DNA of 17,342 nt from Nostoc sp. CHAB 5834 (lineage in GTDB: Bacteria; Cyanobacteriota; Cyanobacteriia; Cyanobacteriales; Nostocaceae). The translations under genes were made by a program, and so were the position numbers. Shown here piece after piece: positions 5,752 to 13,848 of the stretch. Every line of letters starts with the position of its first letter. The first letter of the stretch is position 1. The notes beneath the pieces are model-generated. The model saw nothing but the letters and a program-made list of their open reading frames with translations. It made no database searches and was not told the DNA's origin. The stretch covers positions 1 through 17,342 of the forward strand of contig JAIVFU010000125.1 in the NCBI GenBank assembly GCA_020829485.1, written 5' to 3'.

Positions 5752-7351
5752 TATGAATAATTAAGTTGTATATATTCTCAATTATACCTGTTACACCTCC
5801 AGCAACATTTCGCAGCTTAAAGTTTTGATTTTCTGGTATACCTAAACCTTCATGATGCGCTTTTATTATCATTTCATTAGCTTTCATGAAATCTTGGATT
5901 TTGCCAATAAACATTCTTTTCCCTGCAATTTTTGAGTAGACATTTCCTAAGCTTGTTGGTTCTATTCTAATTTGCTGACCTTCAGGGCACTGGTTGTTAT
6001 ATCTGAGCATTGTTTCAAAAGCAAGCTTTAAATGGTCTGTTTTTAAACTTTCGCTTTCTTTAGGCACGGGTTTTACTATTGCACTATTATTGATAGCCTC
6101 AGCTAAAACCTTTTCAAGGGGTAATCCAGATTTGATTTTATGGTTGAAGTTTAATAACCCTTCAGGGGATAACAAACGGGTGAACCTTTCAAAATCAAAT
6201 GTTTGAGTTTTATTTTTAACTTCAGTCTTAATCATTCCTATCTCCTCTATTTTTAGTTGTAAGGGTATTTCGGGTACATTGGCTATGTCAAATCTAAAGT
6301 ATTGATTGACCTGCCCTACAGTGTCTCCCAATGATTTAGCAATGTAATCAATCTTGCCTGATGTTTTATTGTAGAGATGCCCAAGAACAGAAGCGTATAA
6401 AGCTCTTAGTTGATGAGATGAGCCATTACCCTCTTTACTATTTGGGGACTTGGGAAAGTACACACCAAAGTGGTTTTGAAAGGCTTCTCTTATACGACTA
6501 CCGAAGCGACTATCAACCAAATCAGGAGGGTTTTCGGATTGCCAGAGTGATTTTACATTGGGGCAATTGTGTAGTCTGTTTAAAGCTATTTCGAGCTTTA
6601 CAGAGTCAAAAAGTACGGGGATAAGGTAATCTGAAAGTGCTTTCTCGGTATTCCTGGTTTTAAGTTGTCCTTTGAAAATCATTGTATATGAGTCGTCCTC
6701 TACGAACTCACCGAGAAATATTTCGGAGATTCTTCTACCTGTGAAAGCTTGGCAAGCTATAGCCACCTCAACTTCGTTCTCGCTTTCTAGAAGTTTTTCA
6801 GCGAATTCAAAAACTTTTTGACAATCAATAACTGTTTCATCATTTGCCCTTTTATATGTCTTTTCCTCTGCTTGCTGGGAGATTACTTTTGCCGCATCCT
6901 CTGAGACGATTAAAAAGTCTAGTGCAATACTTTGATTCTCAGTCTCAAGTTCTCCTGTTTCTTTGCTCTTGAAAGTTCTAGGCTTAAGTAATTCTGGTTG
7001 AATCTCGTAGAACTTGTGGAGAGTCTGAATTACCTTTCTATAGCCCGTGAGTTCTTTTCTAGCTGTCGTAACTTTGTATTTAGTCTCTAGCTTTTTAACT
7101 AGACTTTGACATTTTTCCTTAACTCCTTCCACTGTTTGAGATTGGGCGATCGTAGCTGCAAAATCTTTTTCAGAAGGAAGATAAATAACTGTTTCTTCGG
7201 TCGTTTCTTCGGTAGATTGTTGTTTTGATAGATGGTCATTTATTGCTGCTTCATACGTTGCCTTAGTGGTTAAAGCTCCAAAGCTTCTGATTACTTCTTT
7301 AGGGATTCCGAGTTCAGTTACTTGGGCTTTAAGTTCGGTTAATGTTGTCAT
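5744..7351 (-). CDS. Telomere-resolvase-like tyrosine recombinase
   Basis: A 535 aa protein with tyrosine-recombinase chemistry. An N-terminal SAP-like helical motif (residues 3-40, LKAQVTELGIPKEV) suggests DNA binding. Catalytic candidates are R206/R207 in TGRRISEI, K231 in GQLKTR, H313/R316 in HQLRALYA and Y351 in VNQYFRF. D343 stands where integrases have the second His/Trp (LGH/W). Length (ResT and TelA about 445, TelN and TelK about 630-640), the TGRR motif and C-terminal extension past the tyrosine resemble telomere resolvases, which cut palindromes and reseal them as hairpin ends. It could instead be an atypical phage integrase. It is first gene of the terminase operon, under a promoter overlapped by three operator-like palindromes; ribosome site AGGA. 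Confidence 0.7.
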   Translation of the reverse strand: MTTLTELKAQVTELGIPKEVIRSFGALTTKATYEAAINDHLSKQQSTEETTEETVIYLPSEKDFAATIAQSQTVEGVKEKCQSLVKKLETKYKVTTARKELTGYRKVIQTLHKFYEIQPELLKPRTFKSKETGELETENQSIALDFLIVSEDAAKVISQQAEEKTYKRANDETVIDCQKVFEFAEKLLESENEVEVAIACQAFTGRRISEIFLGEFVEDDSYTMIFKGQLKTRNTEKALSDYLIPVLFDSVKLEIALNRLHNCPNVKSLWQSENPPDLVDSRFGSRIREAFQNHFGVYFPKSPNSKEGNGSSHQLRALYASVLGHLYNKTSGKIDYIAKSLGDTVGQVNQYFRFDIANVPEIPLQLKIEEIGMIKTEVKNKTQTFDFERFTRLLSPEGLLNFNHKIKSGLPLEKVLAEAINNSAIVKPVPKESESLKTDHLKLAFETMLRYNNQCPEGQQIRIEPTSLGNVYSKIAGKRMFIGKIQDFMKANEMIIKAHHEGLGIPENQNFKLRNVAGGVTGIIENIYNLIIHNE

Positions 7352-7380
7352 TTGCTTTTATCCTGTTTGGTTATACATCT

Positions 7381-7409
7381 AATATAACCTATGTCACATA
7401 AAAAAGCAA
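7381..7409 (-). promoter_or_regulatory. Promoter of resolvase-terminase operon
   Basis: On the minus strand, -35 TTGCTT (7404-7409) and -10 TATATT (7381-7386) are separated by exactly 17 bases. A TATGTSACATA palindrome fills the spacer and another abuts the -35, the geometry of a repressible promoter. Transcription would begin roughly 25 bases before the ATG at 7351. Confidence 0.6.
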
Positions 7410-7437
7410 ATATGTGACATAAAATTTATGTCACATA
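7390..7437. promoter_or_regulatory. Three TATGTSACATA operators, two forming a 27 bp palindrome
   Basis: Copies at 7390-7400, 7411-7421 and 7427-7437. The second and third combine into a perfect 27 bp palindrome: arms TATGTGACATAAA and TTTATGTCACATA around a single A. Probably repressor sites for the resolvase promoter. Because telomere resolvases act on long palindromes next to their own gene in phage N15, a resolution site is the alternative. No other copy was seen in the window. Confidence 0.7.
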
Positions 7438-7501
7438 ATACTGTGTAGGATAAAGGATTCTCTATGGATGACCTACTGAACTTTTAAATGTATAAAGGGT
7501 G

Positions 7502-7753
7502 CTATGTACCTATTTGTTGGATAAACTCTTTAACGGCTGACTTCTCCTTATGGATTACTTTTATATCTTCAGAAAGAGCGTTAAAACTAACCTCTCTTAC
7601 TGACTCGCCGCTACTGTCATCATTATAAGAATCCCATTCATCATCACCGCTAACGGTTCTCACTTCCACACTGTTGTTATCAAACCACCTATATGTTGTC
7701 TGTGTGGAGTGTCTGCCATCTGTGCAGGTTATGTGTTGAGCTAGTAATTTCAT
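7502..7753 (-). CDS. Small acidic protein, unknown function
   Basis: An 83 aa protein. Start set at ATG 7753, preceded by AAAGGA at good spacing; a longer TTG-initiated version (7846) would overlap the replication gene and read through a regulatory hairpin. The sequence is acidic and serine-rich in the middle (TVSGDDEWDSYNDDSSGESV), with a predicted beta-rich N-terminus (HITCTDGRHSTQTTYRWF). No recognised family. It follows the PrimPol-helicase gene by 70 bases and lies upstream of the resolvase promoter, so it may be an accessory replication factor or regulator. Confidence 0.65.
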   Translation of the reverse strand: MKLLAQHITCTDGRHSTQTTYRWFDNNSVEVRTVSGDDEWDSYNDDSSGESVREVSFNALSEDIKVIHKEKSAVKEFIQQIGT

Positions 7754-7774
7754 GATTTTTCCTTTGGTGAAACT

Positions 7775-7798
7775 GGCTATACCTGGATTGGTATAGCC
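7775..7798. repeat. Hairpin in leader of the 83 aa gene
   Basis: Perfect 9 bp arms GGCTATACC/GGTATAGCC with a 6-base loop, 21 bases before the ATG at 7753. No T-run follows, so it is not a terminator; an operator or an RNA-level control element is possible. Confidence 0.55.
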
Positions 7799-7803
7799 TT
7801 GGT

Positions 7804-7816
7804 TAACTCGAAGTTC
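7804..7816. repeat. TAACTTSAAGTTA palindrome, degenerate
   Basis: TAACTCGAAGTTC, 11 of 13 matches to TAACTTGAAGTTA, in the short gap between the PrimPol-helicase stop and the next gene. Confidence 0.35.
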
Positions 7817-7823
7817 GCGAAAA

Positions 7824-10529
7824 TTAGAAACTGTGATTTCCCGCAAAGTTTTTGTATATATTTTTTAGGTAGTCAATACACTCTTTTTTAAGAATGGAGT
7901 TCAAAAAGTAATCCTCTCTCTTTTGTTCTCCAATCTCGTGTAGATAAGCGCCTAATTGTTCCTCTGATTTCCATAAGTCCTTCACACCATCTTCGATACT
8001 TGCATACTCAAAGAGGTTTTCAGGCTCCTTAGTTTCCTCTAAGGCTTCTAAGGGAGAAGTAATTTCAATAACTTCATCATGCTCCATGTCTTCGGGGTTT
8101 AAAAACACATGAAGATACCCTTCTGAAGTTTGTTTACAAATCCATTCTTCACCTTGACCTTTTTCAAAGCTCTCTTGTCTGAAACCTACCCAGTAAGCGG
8201 GAACCCAAACACCATCCACTTTTTGGCGTTCAACACGGCACATCGGCAAAGTTTTTATTAACCTATCAATGAATTTGTTTTTCCCTAGTTGCTTTACACC
8301 TGTGTGCTTTGCGTAAACTTTGTACCATTCATAAATCAAATCATTTGAGGTTTTTATTCTTGATTTAGATGGAATCAGAGTCTCATCGACAAACGCGGAG
8401 ACACTATCACTAGCAACCTGTTGATTAACTTTTAATCTCCTCATAGCTTCGCAGGTGTAGGTATTCAACAAGCCATGCCTTTTTTCCCTATCAAGACCCA
8501 AAGCCCAAGATATTATAGAGGCTGATTCCTCTTTTAATTTATCTTTTAACTTGGTGTTTTTTTCTTTATCGGGGATTTGTCCTAACGTTTTTAGTTGTAT
8601 ACACCTACGTAGAAATCCAGCTCCGGCATTCTCCAGATTCGCGTATTCAGTAGAACCAAACAAGAATCTAACAAACCATTGCTTTGTGTATTCATTTGAC
8701 GAAAACAAAGCCCGACCACTGTGTGGCATGTTTTCTGTCAGAGAATAAAAAGCTCCTAAGTCTGATTGAAATCCCCCGAAGTCTTCATTAAAAAGTAACG
8801 TTTTACCGGATAATTTTTGATGGCATTTATCTACGTTGGAGAGTATATCTAGTTTAGGTATATAAGCAGTTGAGTCATCACCTATAAGATGTTGGATAAG
8901 TTGTATTAGCGTTCCCTTTCCGCTTCCTGTTTCACCCATAATATAGAAGAATTTACTGTAGTACTCTGTTGGATCGAGATACATAGCAATCCCAGCCCTT
9001 ATAACTTCGTGAAATTCCTCTGCAAAAGACCTATCTAAAAAGCTCTTAAACACTTTTGGAATAGGCAAATTAGCCACATAAGAAAAGTTAATTCTAGATG
9101 TTAAAAAATGCTCCTTAGAATGCTTTAGGACTTCCCCTGTAGACATATCAACCGTACAGTCCTGAAAGCACCTGTAACTTCTTTTTTGCCTTTCCGGTAG
9201 AATCCTTAATGCTGTCCTACAAAACTTAAAGCAAGCTACCTTATTGTGTTCTGTTGCAAAGGTGTATTCTTTACTTACTGAACCACCCTTACCTACTTTG
9301 ATTTTAAAAAGCTTTTGAAGTTCATCAACAATGAGTTTTTGAACAGATTCATCATCTAAAGCCTTCCAATAACCCAAACAAGTGTAGTAATAAAAAACTG
9401 AGTCTATTACTACATAATCTCCATCGGAACCACCAAATAAATCCTCTAAAATTGTTTGCTCTGCTGTGGTGACAACATTATATTTCTCTCTGAGATTGTT
9501 AATCTTATTGAGGCAACCTTGATCACCTTTTATATAGTGCAAGGCAGGCAAGCAAGTGACCGTATTAACGGACTGCGTAATTCTTTCTACTCTACTACTC
9601 TCTATGCCTAAAACGTCAGCGCAAGAGATAGTAAGAGATTGGGGAGAGTCTAATACTTGATGACCTTGGGATTTTAACCAGTTATCCCATCCATAAGCCT
9701 CCTTAATGAAGGTTGCTAAATCCCCTGACCTATCATCTGATTCAGTCTTACCCCTCAATATGTCCAGTGTCTTTTTAGATATTAGGCGTTCTATACTAAA
9801 GCTTCTAGATTCTACCTCTTTAGCCGCTATACCCGGCATTTGAACGACGTTTGATTTAGGTGCTTTAGGTTCTTTTGACTCGGTGACGGGTTTACAAAAA
9901 CCTAAAGATTCTAGAGTTTCAAATTCTGGGATGTCTGCAATAGAAGAGGGAAATTTGATATTGACATAACCCACAGTGGGTGTGGTGACAACGAACCTAC
10001 CGACACCTATAAACTCACCCAAACGTTTAGGATGGTTTACGTGTCCTACATTAGTGAGCGTTGGGACTGTTAGAACCTTAACAAGGATGTGATAACCTCC
10101 GTTTTTAGTCTTGTCTATCCATGTCGTCTTCAATGTTGGATAAGTATCAAGCAAAGAACTGTAAAACCTGTCACAATCCTCTTGATTGTTAAAGTCCTTT
10201 TTATCAATATCGATCCAGTAAAGTTGATTAACTCCACCCAGTGTCCCAATACCAACTAAATCACTTTGAAACCAACTATCAAGGATTGCTCTAGAGGGTT
10301 TAACAGTCTTGTAGACTCCGTGGTTAATCTCTCGGAAATTACCTTTTTCATCTATAAATGATGGGTTTTTCCCGTTAAATCTCGGTGATATTTTTCCGTC
10401 TTTATCCACCTTTATTAAGGTAGAATGAAAAGGAGCGACAGAAATAGGTGGTAGTCCCAACCCAGAAAGAAAATCTATTATACTCTTGATATCTTGGTGG
10501 ATATCCACTATACTAGAATCTATGTACAT
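7824..10529 (-). CDS. PrimPol-SF3 helicase replication protein
   Basis: A 901 aa bifunctional replication initiator. N-terminal prim-pol domain: WIDIDKKDF with metal-binding D107 and D109, NGGYHILV with H147, and GEFIGVGRFVVTTPT (171-185). C-terminal superfamily 3 (D5-type) helicase: Walker A MGETGSGKGT with K538, Walker B KTLLFNEDF with E582/D583, motif C FLFGSTEYAN (622-631) and an arginine-finger candidate at R641/R642. The middle resembles the D5 N-terminal region. Such proteins prime and unwind plasmid, phage and satellite origins. ATG at 10529 lacks a close ribosome site; a hairpin with T-run lies just upstream. Probably the sole replicase of the element, recruiting host polymerase (inference). 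Confidence 0.9.
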   Translation of the reverse strand: MYIDSSIVDIHQDIKSIIDFLSGLGLPPISVAPFHSTLIKVDKDGKISPRFNGKNPSFIDEKGNFREINHGVYKTVKPSRAILDSWFQSDLVGIGTLGGVNQLYWIDIDKKDFNNQEDCDRFYSSLLDTYPTLKTTWIDKTKNGGYHILVKVLTVPTLTNVGHVNHPKRLGEFIGVGRFVVTTPTVGYVNIKFPSSIADIPEFETLESLGFCKPVTESKEPKAPKSNVVQMPGIAAKEVESRSFSIERLISKKTLDILRGKTESDDRSGDLATFIKEAYGWDNWLKSQGHQVLDSPQSLTISCADVLGIESSRVERITQSVNTVTCLPALHYIKGDQGCLNKINNLREKYNVVTTAEQTILEDLFGGSDGDYVVIDSVFYYYTCLGYWKALDDESVQKLIVDELQKLFKIKVGKGGSVSKEYTFATEHNKVACFKFCRTALRILPERQKRSYRCFQDCTVDMSTGEVLKHSKEHFLTSRINFSYVANLPIPKVFKSFLDRSFAEEFHEVIRAGIAMYLDPTEYYSKFFYIMGETGSGKGTLIQLIQHLIGDDSTAYIPKLDILSNVDKCHQKLSGKTLLFNEDFGGFQSDLGAFYSLTENMPHSGRALFSSNEYTKQWFVRFLFGSTEYANLENAGAGFLRRCIQLKTLGQIPDKEKNTKLKDKLKEESASIISWALGLDREKRHGLLNTYTCEAMRRLKVNQQVASDSVSAFVDETLIPSKSRIKTSNDLIYEWYKVYAKHTGVKQLGKNKFIDRLIKTLPMCRVERQKVDGVWVPAYWVGFRQESFEKGQGEEWICKQTSEGYLHVFLNPEDMEHDEVIEITSPLEALEETKEPENLFEYASIEDGVKDLWKSEEQLGAYLHEIGEQKREDYFLNSILKKECIDYLKNIYKNFAGNHSF

Positions 10530-10541
10530 AAAAAACTAAAA

Positions 10542-10557
10542 ACCGTCCTTATACGGT
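10542..10557 (-). terminator. Weak terminator or attenuator before replication gene
   Basis: On the minus strand a 5 bp stem ACCGT/ACGGT with AAGG in its loop is followed by TTTTTAGTTTTTT, directly before the ATG at 10529. It could attenuate transcription into the replication gene or present the only nearby AAGG. Confidence 0.35.
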
Positions 10558-10566
10558 GATTTGATT

Positions 10567-10600
10567 AAAAGCCTTTTGAGCCGCAAACTCAGGGGCTTTT
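10567..10600. terminator. Bidirectional intrinsic terminator
   Basis: Stem AAAAGCC/GGCTTTT continued by TGAG/CTCA with small internal mismatches. T-runs on both strands (six on the plus strand, four on the minus). It separates the RHH gene from the replication gene. Confidence 0.65.
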
Positions 10601-10613
10601 TTGTTTACTTGGT

Positions 10614-10626
10614 TAACTTGAAGTTA
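10614..10626. repeat. TAACTTSAAGTTA palindrome, exact
   Basis: TAACTTGAAGTTA directly at the stop codon of the RHH gene (its TAA is the first three bases on the minus strand), upstream of the replication gene. Confidence 0.65.
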
Positions 10627-10791
10627 TTGTGAGACTGATTCAAAAGACTTTAGAAAATACTCTCTAATCACCTCTGTAGGGGGTTTACCCTCTCTTGCGG
10701 CTATCTCACGAACTTTTACAGCTTCATCAGCTTTTAGACGAAAATGAAAGGATGCGGATAATTTATCTTGCTCTTTGACTACTTTAGGCAT
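10624..10791 (-). CDS. Ribbon-helix-helix DNA-binding protein
   Basis: A 55 aa protein with the CopG/Arc-type layout: a short strand SASFHFRLKAD, then helix EAVKVREIAAREG, turn KPPTEV and second helix IREYFLKSF. Proteins of this class dimerise, put a two-stranded sheet in the major groove and often bind repeated operators or centromeres on plasmids and phages. GAGAAGG lies seven bases before the ATG, and a promoter is visible at 10818-10845, so it has its own expression unit. An exact TAACTTGAAGTTA begins at its stop codon, making it a candidate for binding that dispersed palindrome, though nothing in the sequence proves this. Copy-number control, partition or repression are all open. Confidence 0.75.
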   Translation of the reverse strand: MPKVVKEQDKLSASFHFRLKADEAVKVREIAAREGKPPTEVIREYFLKSFESVSQ

Positions 10792-10817
10792 TTGTAAACC
10801 TTCTCTCAGTTCATATC

Positions 10818-10845
10818 TTTATAGTACCACAAAAATCTCGGTAAA
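10818..10845 (-). promoter_or_regulatory. Promoter of RHH gene
   Basis: Minus-strand -35 TTTACC (10840-10845) and -10 TATAAA (10818-10823) with a 16-base spacer, 26 bases upstream of the start codon. The -35 is imperfect. Confidence 0.45.
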
Positions 10846-10933
10846 TACGGAATGCAGACGTTACACAACCAGTTTGTTAAGTGTCCATAATTCATCTCTG
10901 CAATAAAAAGCCACTTTTAAAACTGTCACACGA

Positions 10934-11173
10934 TTAAACCAACTTCAGCGCTCTTAACCTTACTCGTAGGTCTGGGATAGTGTGAATATCCCAAAAAGCA
11001 TTTAAACGGTTGCATAAGTCTTGTAACTCTGCTTGGGTGAATTTCTCTAGCTTTAAAAACAGCGTTTTAGATGGGATTTCGTATTGTGCATGACGCTTGA
11101 AATTCTCTATCAAATTGCACCCTGTACAAAAAAAATCCGTTATGCATTGAAGCAGCCATAAACAGTACTTCAT
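10934..11173 (-). CDS. Unknown protein, possibly frameshifted
   Basis: A 79 aa frame from ATG 11173 without a clear ribosome site. The C-terminal part (residues 28-79, HAQYEIPSKTLFLKLEKF to RVRLRALKLV) looks like a real helical protein; the N-terminus (MKYCLWLLQCITDFFCTGC) does not. In another frame an ATG a little upstream gives MLTRDLFTLDEVLFMAASMH, which looks more natural but stops after 44 aa. Both frames meet at a run of eight A on the plus strand (11128-11135), so the intact product may join the two through slippage there, or the gene may be a recent frameshift mutant. No recognised family. Confidence 0.45.
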   Translation of the reverse strand: MKYCLWLLQCITDFFCTGCNLIENFKRHAQYEIPSKTLFLKLEKFTQAELQDLCNRLNAFWDIHTIPDLRVRLRALKLV

Positions 11174-11256
11174 CGAGAGTAAATAAATCTCTGGTTAACA
11201 TAGTTCTAAATATTAATTACTTACTCTATTCTCGCTTATTTTAAAGATGAAAAAAA

Positions 11257-11271
11257 CCACCAATAAGGTGG
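11257..11271 (-). terminator. Terminator of the HTH-ATPase operon
   Basis: On the minus strand, stem CCACC/GGTGG around TTATT is followed by seven or more T. It lies 25 bases after the stop of the 124 aa gene. Confidence 0.75.
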
Positions 11272-11296
11272 CATAGGATTTATTCACAAGGAATAA

Positions 11297-11671
11297 TTAC
11301 AAAAAGGTATTTACTGTTCCCGTAGACATCGAAGGCATTAAACAAATACGAGCTAACAGGTCTAGATCAAGTGTGTAAAAAAAGAGGGTTTGATCACCAT
11401 CAAGGTGTTCTACGACAACCACTTTTTTTGCTAATTCCTTTATAAGCTCTGTCTTCTCTCCAAAGACATTATTTACAATCAAATCCGGTGTTTTTTCAAG
11501 TCTTGCTAGTACCAGTCTGGAATCAAATTCATCATCGGGAGTTGTTTCAAAAATTCTCACTAAATTAATCTTGGGGTCTGTGAAATATCCCCAATTGTGC
11601 ATTCTTTCAGAATCGAATAAATCCTCGACTGTAAAATCAAACATATCGGTATAAGTTGTGTACTCAGGCAT
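11297..11671 (-). CDS. Unknown 124 aa acidic protein
   Basis: Acidic globular-looking protein (TVEDLFDSERMHNWGYFTD, TPDDEFDSRLVLARLEK, VVVVEHLDGDQTLFFYTLD), with alternating strand and helix segments. AGGGAGA sits nine bases before the ATG, and the gene follows the membrane ATPase gene by 17 bases, last in that operon before a strong terminator. No motif I recognise. Co-expression with the coiled-coil proteins and ATPase suggests a part in the same complex or pathway. Confidence 0.75.
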   Translation of the reverse strand: MPEYTTYTDMFDFTVEDLFDSERMHNWGYFTDPKINLVRIFETTPDDEFDSRLVLARLEKTPDLIVNNVFGEKTELIKELAKKVVVVEHLDGDQTLFFYTLDLDLLARICLMPSMSTGTVNTFL

Positions 11672-11688
11672 TTTTTTATTCTCCCTGT

Positions 11689-13848
11689 TTATAATGTAAA
11701 ACTGTTATCACATTGTTTGCATTTGCGACGATTCCCGCCATTCTTCACTAGTTTTGTACTCTCGCACTTAGGGCATTTTTCAGCTTCAGTAATCAAATCA
11801 TATTGATATTCTCCAAAATTGGGTAACTGGATAAAATAAGGCGATTTTCCATCATTCATCACCAAAGCAAATCTATAAGCTTCGGGGTTCGTCTTCTCTA
11901 ATCCTAATTCGCTGTTCTTTTCATTGCAGAACTCAGTTAATCTGTCTGCCTGTTGCTTGAGTCTTGCTTGGTCATCTTTTGACACCTGGTTAGTATTGGT
12001 CAGTGCATCGTAAGCATTTGACCCTATGTGAACGTTAACGGCACTGTTCCAATCGCTTCTGTCCATTCCTGGGTATTGGCTAGCGTTCGCATTCTGACCT
12101 ATAAAAATAGCTCCACCTCCTTTGTGTGAGATTTGCTTGATAATTGTAGAAATTTGTTGTCCTATCCCGCCTTGCTCTTTTTTGTCCACACTGACCATAG
12201 TTGAGTCAATCTCATCAAAAATAGTTAACTTGAAGTTATCAAAGTTTTTCCCGTTGACAGACTCCGCTAACTCTGCGATTCCTTTTAATGAGTCTTCGTG
12301 AGAATGCCCTACTACGGGAATAGACCAATAATTTTTTATTGACTCGAATTGAGGGTTAAATAATTCAGCACTACCACCCTTACCCAAGAGAATACAAATG
12401 GCTATATTCTCTGCTGTAGGAGACTTCCCGGACTCAGATCCACCTGTTAAACGTATTCTCGACCAATCCTTAACGATGGTTGAGAACTTATCAGCCGATT
12501 TCCAAATTTTATTGATGTCAGACTCAATAATTTGTTTAGTTGGTTGTTTAGCCAAGTGCAACCATGCTGTAATTTGTCCTTTCTTGGTATCCCAACCAAA
12601 TTTAACAGGCGATAAAGTATGACAAAGTTGTTGCAATCTTTCGGCTTCTGGTTCTAGTTCATCGACTGTAATTATCCGATTATTGCGGTCAATATGAAAG
12701 CTTAGAGTAGATTGCCAGTGATCAAAATCAGCATCACCCCTATCTAAAATCAAGCCCATACGTTCAAAGTAAGCGATTATGATATTACCAATCTGTAAAT
12801 CTTGACGGTTGGCGAAGTGCCATGTAAGAGGTTTAGATAATTGCTCAACTCTCTCGTTTAACTCATCGATACGCTTCATTAAATACTTACCGTTTTCAAG
12901 TGCTTCAGTAAATTCTGTTTCGTAAAGTTGCGTTGTTTTAGCATTACTTTCTAACCAGTCACTAGCTACTTGCTCAACTTCGTTTTGCTTGGATTGAATC
13001 ACTAAACCTGCCTTTTCGGTTAGGTCTGATAAATGATTTTGAAGGTCTGACAATGCAACGGAATCATTTAAAATATCATTCAGGTATCTAACAATCCTTG
13101 TGAGTACTTTAACTTTAATGCTTGAGCATCGGCTTATAATTTTTTGTTGAATACTCAGACCATCGTCAATTAAAGATTGTAAATTTCTAACACCTGAGTA
13201 ATTTTCTAAGTCTGCAACAGCTTTTGACTTTACATAATCTATTTCACTTTCTAGATTTTCAAAGAACTTTTTTAGTTCTGGATAATTTCGCTTATTTCCT
13301 GAAACCAATCCTTCAAGCTGTTTTAGTTCATCCTCATAAGTCTTGTTAGCAATTGCATAAGCTGAAGATTCACTAAATATTGATACCTCTCTTACTTTGT
13401 TATCAGCCTCTATTTTCAGTTCTTTTATCTTATTTTCTAGGTCTTTTTCAGCTTGCTTTAATTCTCCTCTTAACTCTAATTCAACATGCTGTAAGTCTAT
13501 ATTCTTACTTTTATAGTCTTCAATTTGACTCAGAAGCTCTTTAATGTCTTTTTCTAATTTGAACTTTTCTAAGTCATGTTGCATTTTTAAATCTTCTATT
13601 TTACTATTTAAATTCTCGTTTCTTGTATTTACAAGCTTTAAAGCATGTTCAATATTTTCAATCTTTCTTTGCGATTCTGTTACCCTATTTTCAGATTCTT
13701 TATCACCAATCTGTGAGGAAGCAACTACACCTAAACCAATGCCTAGAGAAATTGTAGAAAGTGTTTTAACTGTTGGATTTGGGCTGGCTATAACCAAGAC
13801 GGAAGAAGCCAACCCCAGAATAAAGCCTACTGGGGTGTGTGTATTCAT
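11689..13848 (-). CDS. Membrane-anchored coiled-coil FtsK/HerA-like ATPase
   Basis: A 719 aa multidomain protein. Residues 6-46 give two hydrophobic segments (VGFILGLASSVLVIASP and STISLGIGLGVVASSQ), probably a membrane hairpin. Residues about 50-340 are long coiled coil. The motor domain has Walker A LTGGSESGKS with K475, Walker B LTIFDEID with D545/E546, and GGAIFIGQNANAS with Q585 in the place of the FtsK/HerA sensor glutamine. The C-terminus (692-713) is a zinc ribbon, CPKC...CKQC. FtsK/HerA motors pump DNA in segregation, conjugation and packaging by membrane-containing or filamentous phages. Which one applies is open; membrane-linked segregation or DNA transfer fits best. Coupled by TAATG to the 245 aa gene. 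Contains one exact TAACTTGAAGTTA. Confidence 0.75.
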   Translation of the reverse strand: MNTHTPVGFILGLASSVLVIASPNPTVKTLSTISLGIGLGVVASSQIGDKESENRVTESQRKIENIEHALKLVNTRNENLNSKIEDLKMQHDLEKFKLEKDIKELLSQIEDYKSKNIDLQHVELELRGELKQAEKDLENKIKELKIEADNKVREVSIFSESSAYAIANKTYEDELKQLEGLVSGNKRNYPELKKFFENLESEIDYVKSKAVADLENYSGVRNLQSLIDDGLSIQQKIISRCSSIKVKVLTRIVRYLNDILNDSVALSDLQNHLSDLTEKAGLVIQSKQNEVEQVASDWLESNAKTTQLYETEFTEALENGKYLMKRIDELNERVEQLSKPLTWHFANRQDLQIGNIIIAYFERMGLILDRGDADFDHWQSTLSFHIDRNNRIITVDELEPEAERLQQLCHTLSPVKFGWDTKKGQITAWLHLAKQPTKQIIESDINKIWKSADKFSTIVKDWSRIRLTGGSESGKSPTAENIAICILLGKGGSAELFNPQFESIKNYWSIPVVGHSHEDSLKGIAELAESVNGKNFDNFKLTIFDEIDSTMVSVDKKEQGGIGQQISTIIKQISHKGGGAIFIGQNANASQYPGMDRSDWNSAVNVHIGSNAYDALTNTNQVSKDDQARLKQQADRLTEFCNEKNSELGLEKTNPEAYRFALVMNDGKSPYFIQLPNFGEYQYDLITEAEKCPKCESTKLVKNGGNRRKCKQCDNSFTL
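12226..12238. repeat. TAACTTSAAGTTA palindrome, exact
   Basis: TAACTTGAAGTTA inside the ATPase gene, covering codons of FKLT next to the Walker B motif. Confidence 0.65.

Noticed and set aside
7140..7155. HIP1-like octamer GCGATCGT
   Set aside because: Only one imperfect copy; I saw no exact GCGATCGC, so it gives no host evidence.
7754..7846. N-terminal extension of the 83 aa protein from a TTG start
   Set aside because: It overlaps the replication gene, crosses a hairpin and has no good ribosome site, whereas ATG 7753 has AAAGGA at proper spacing.
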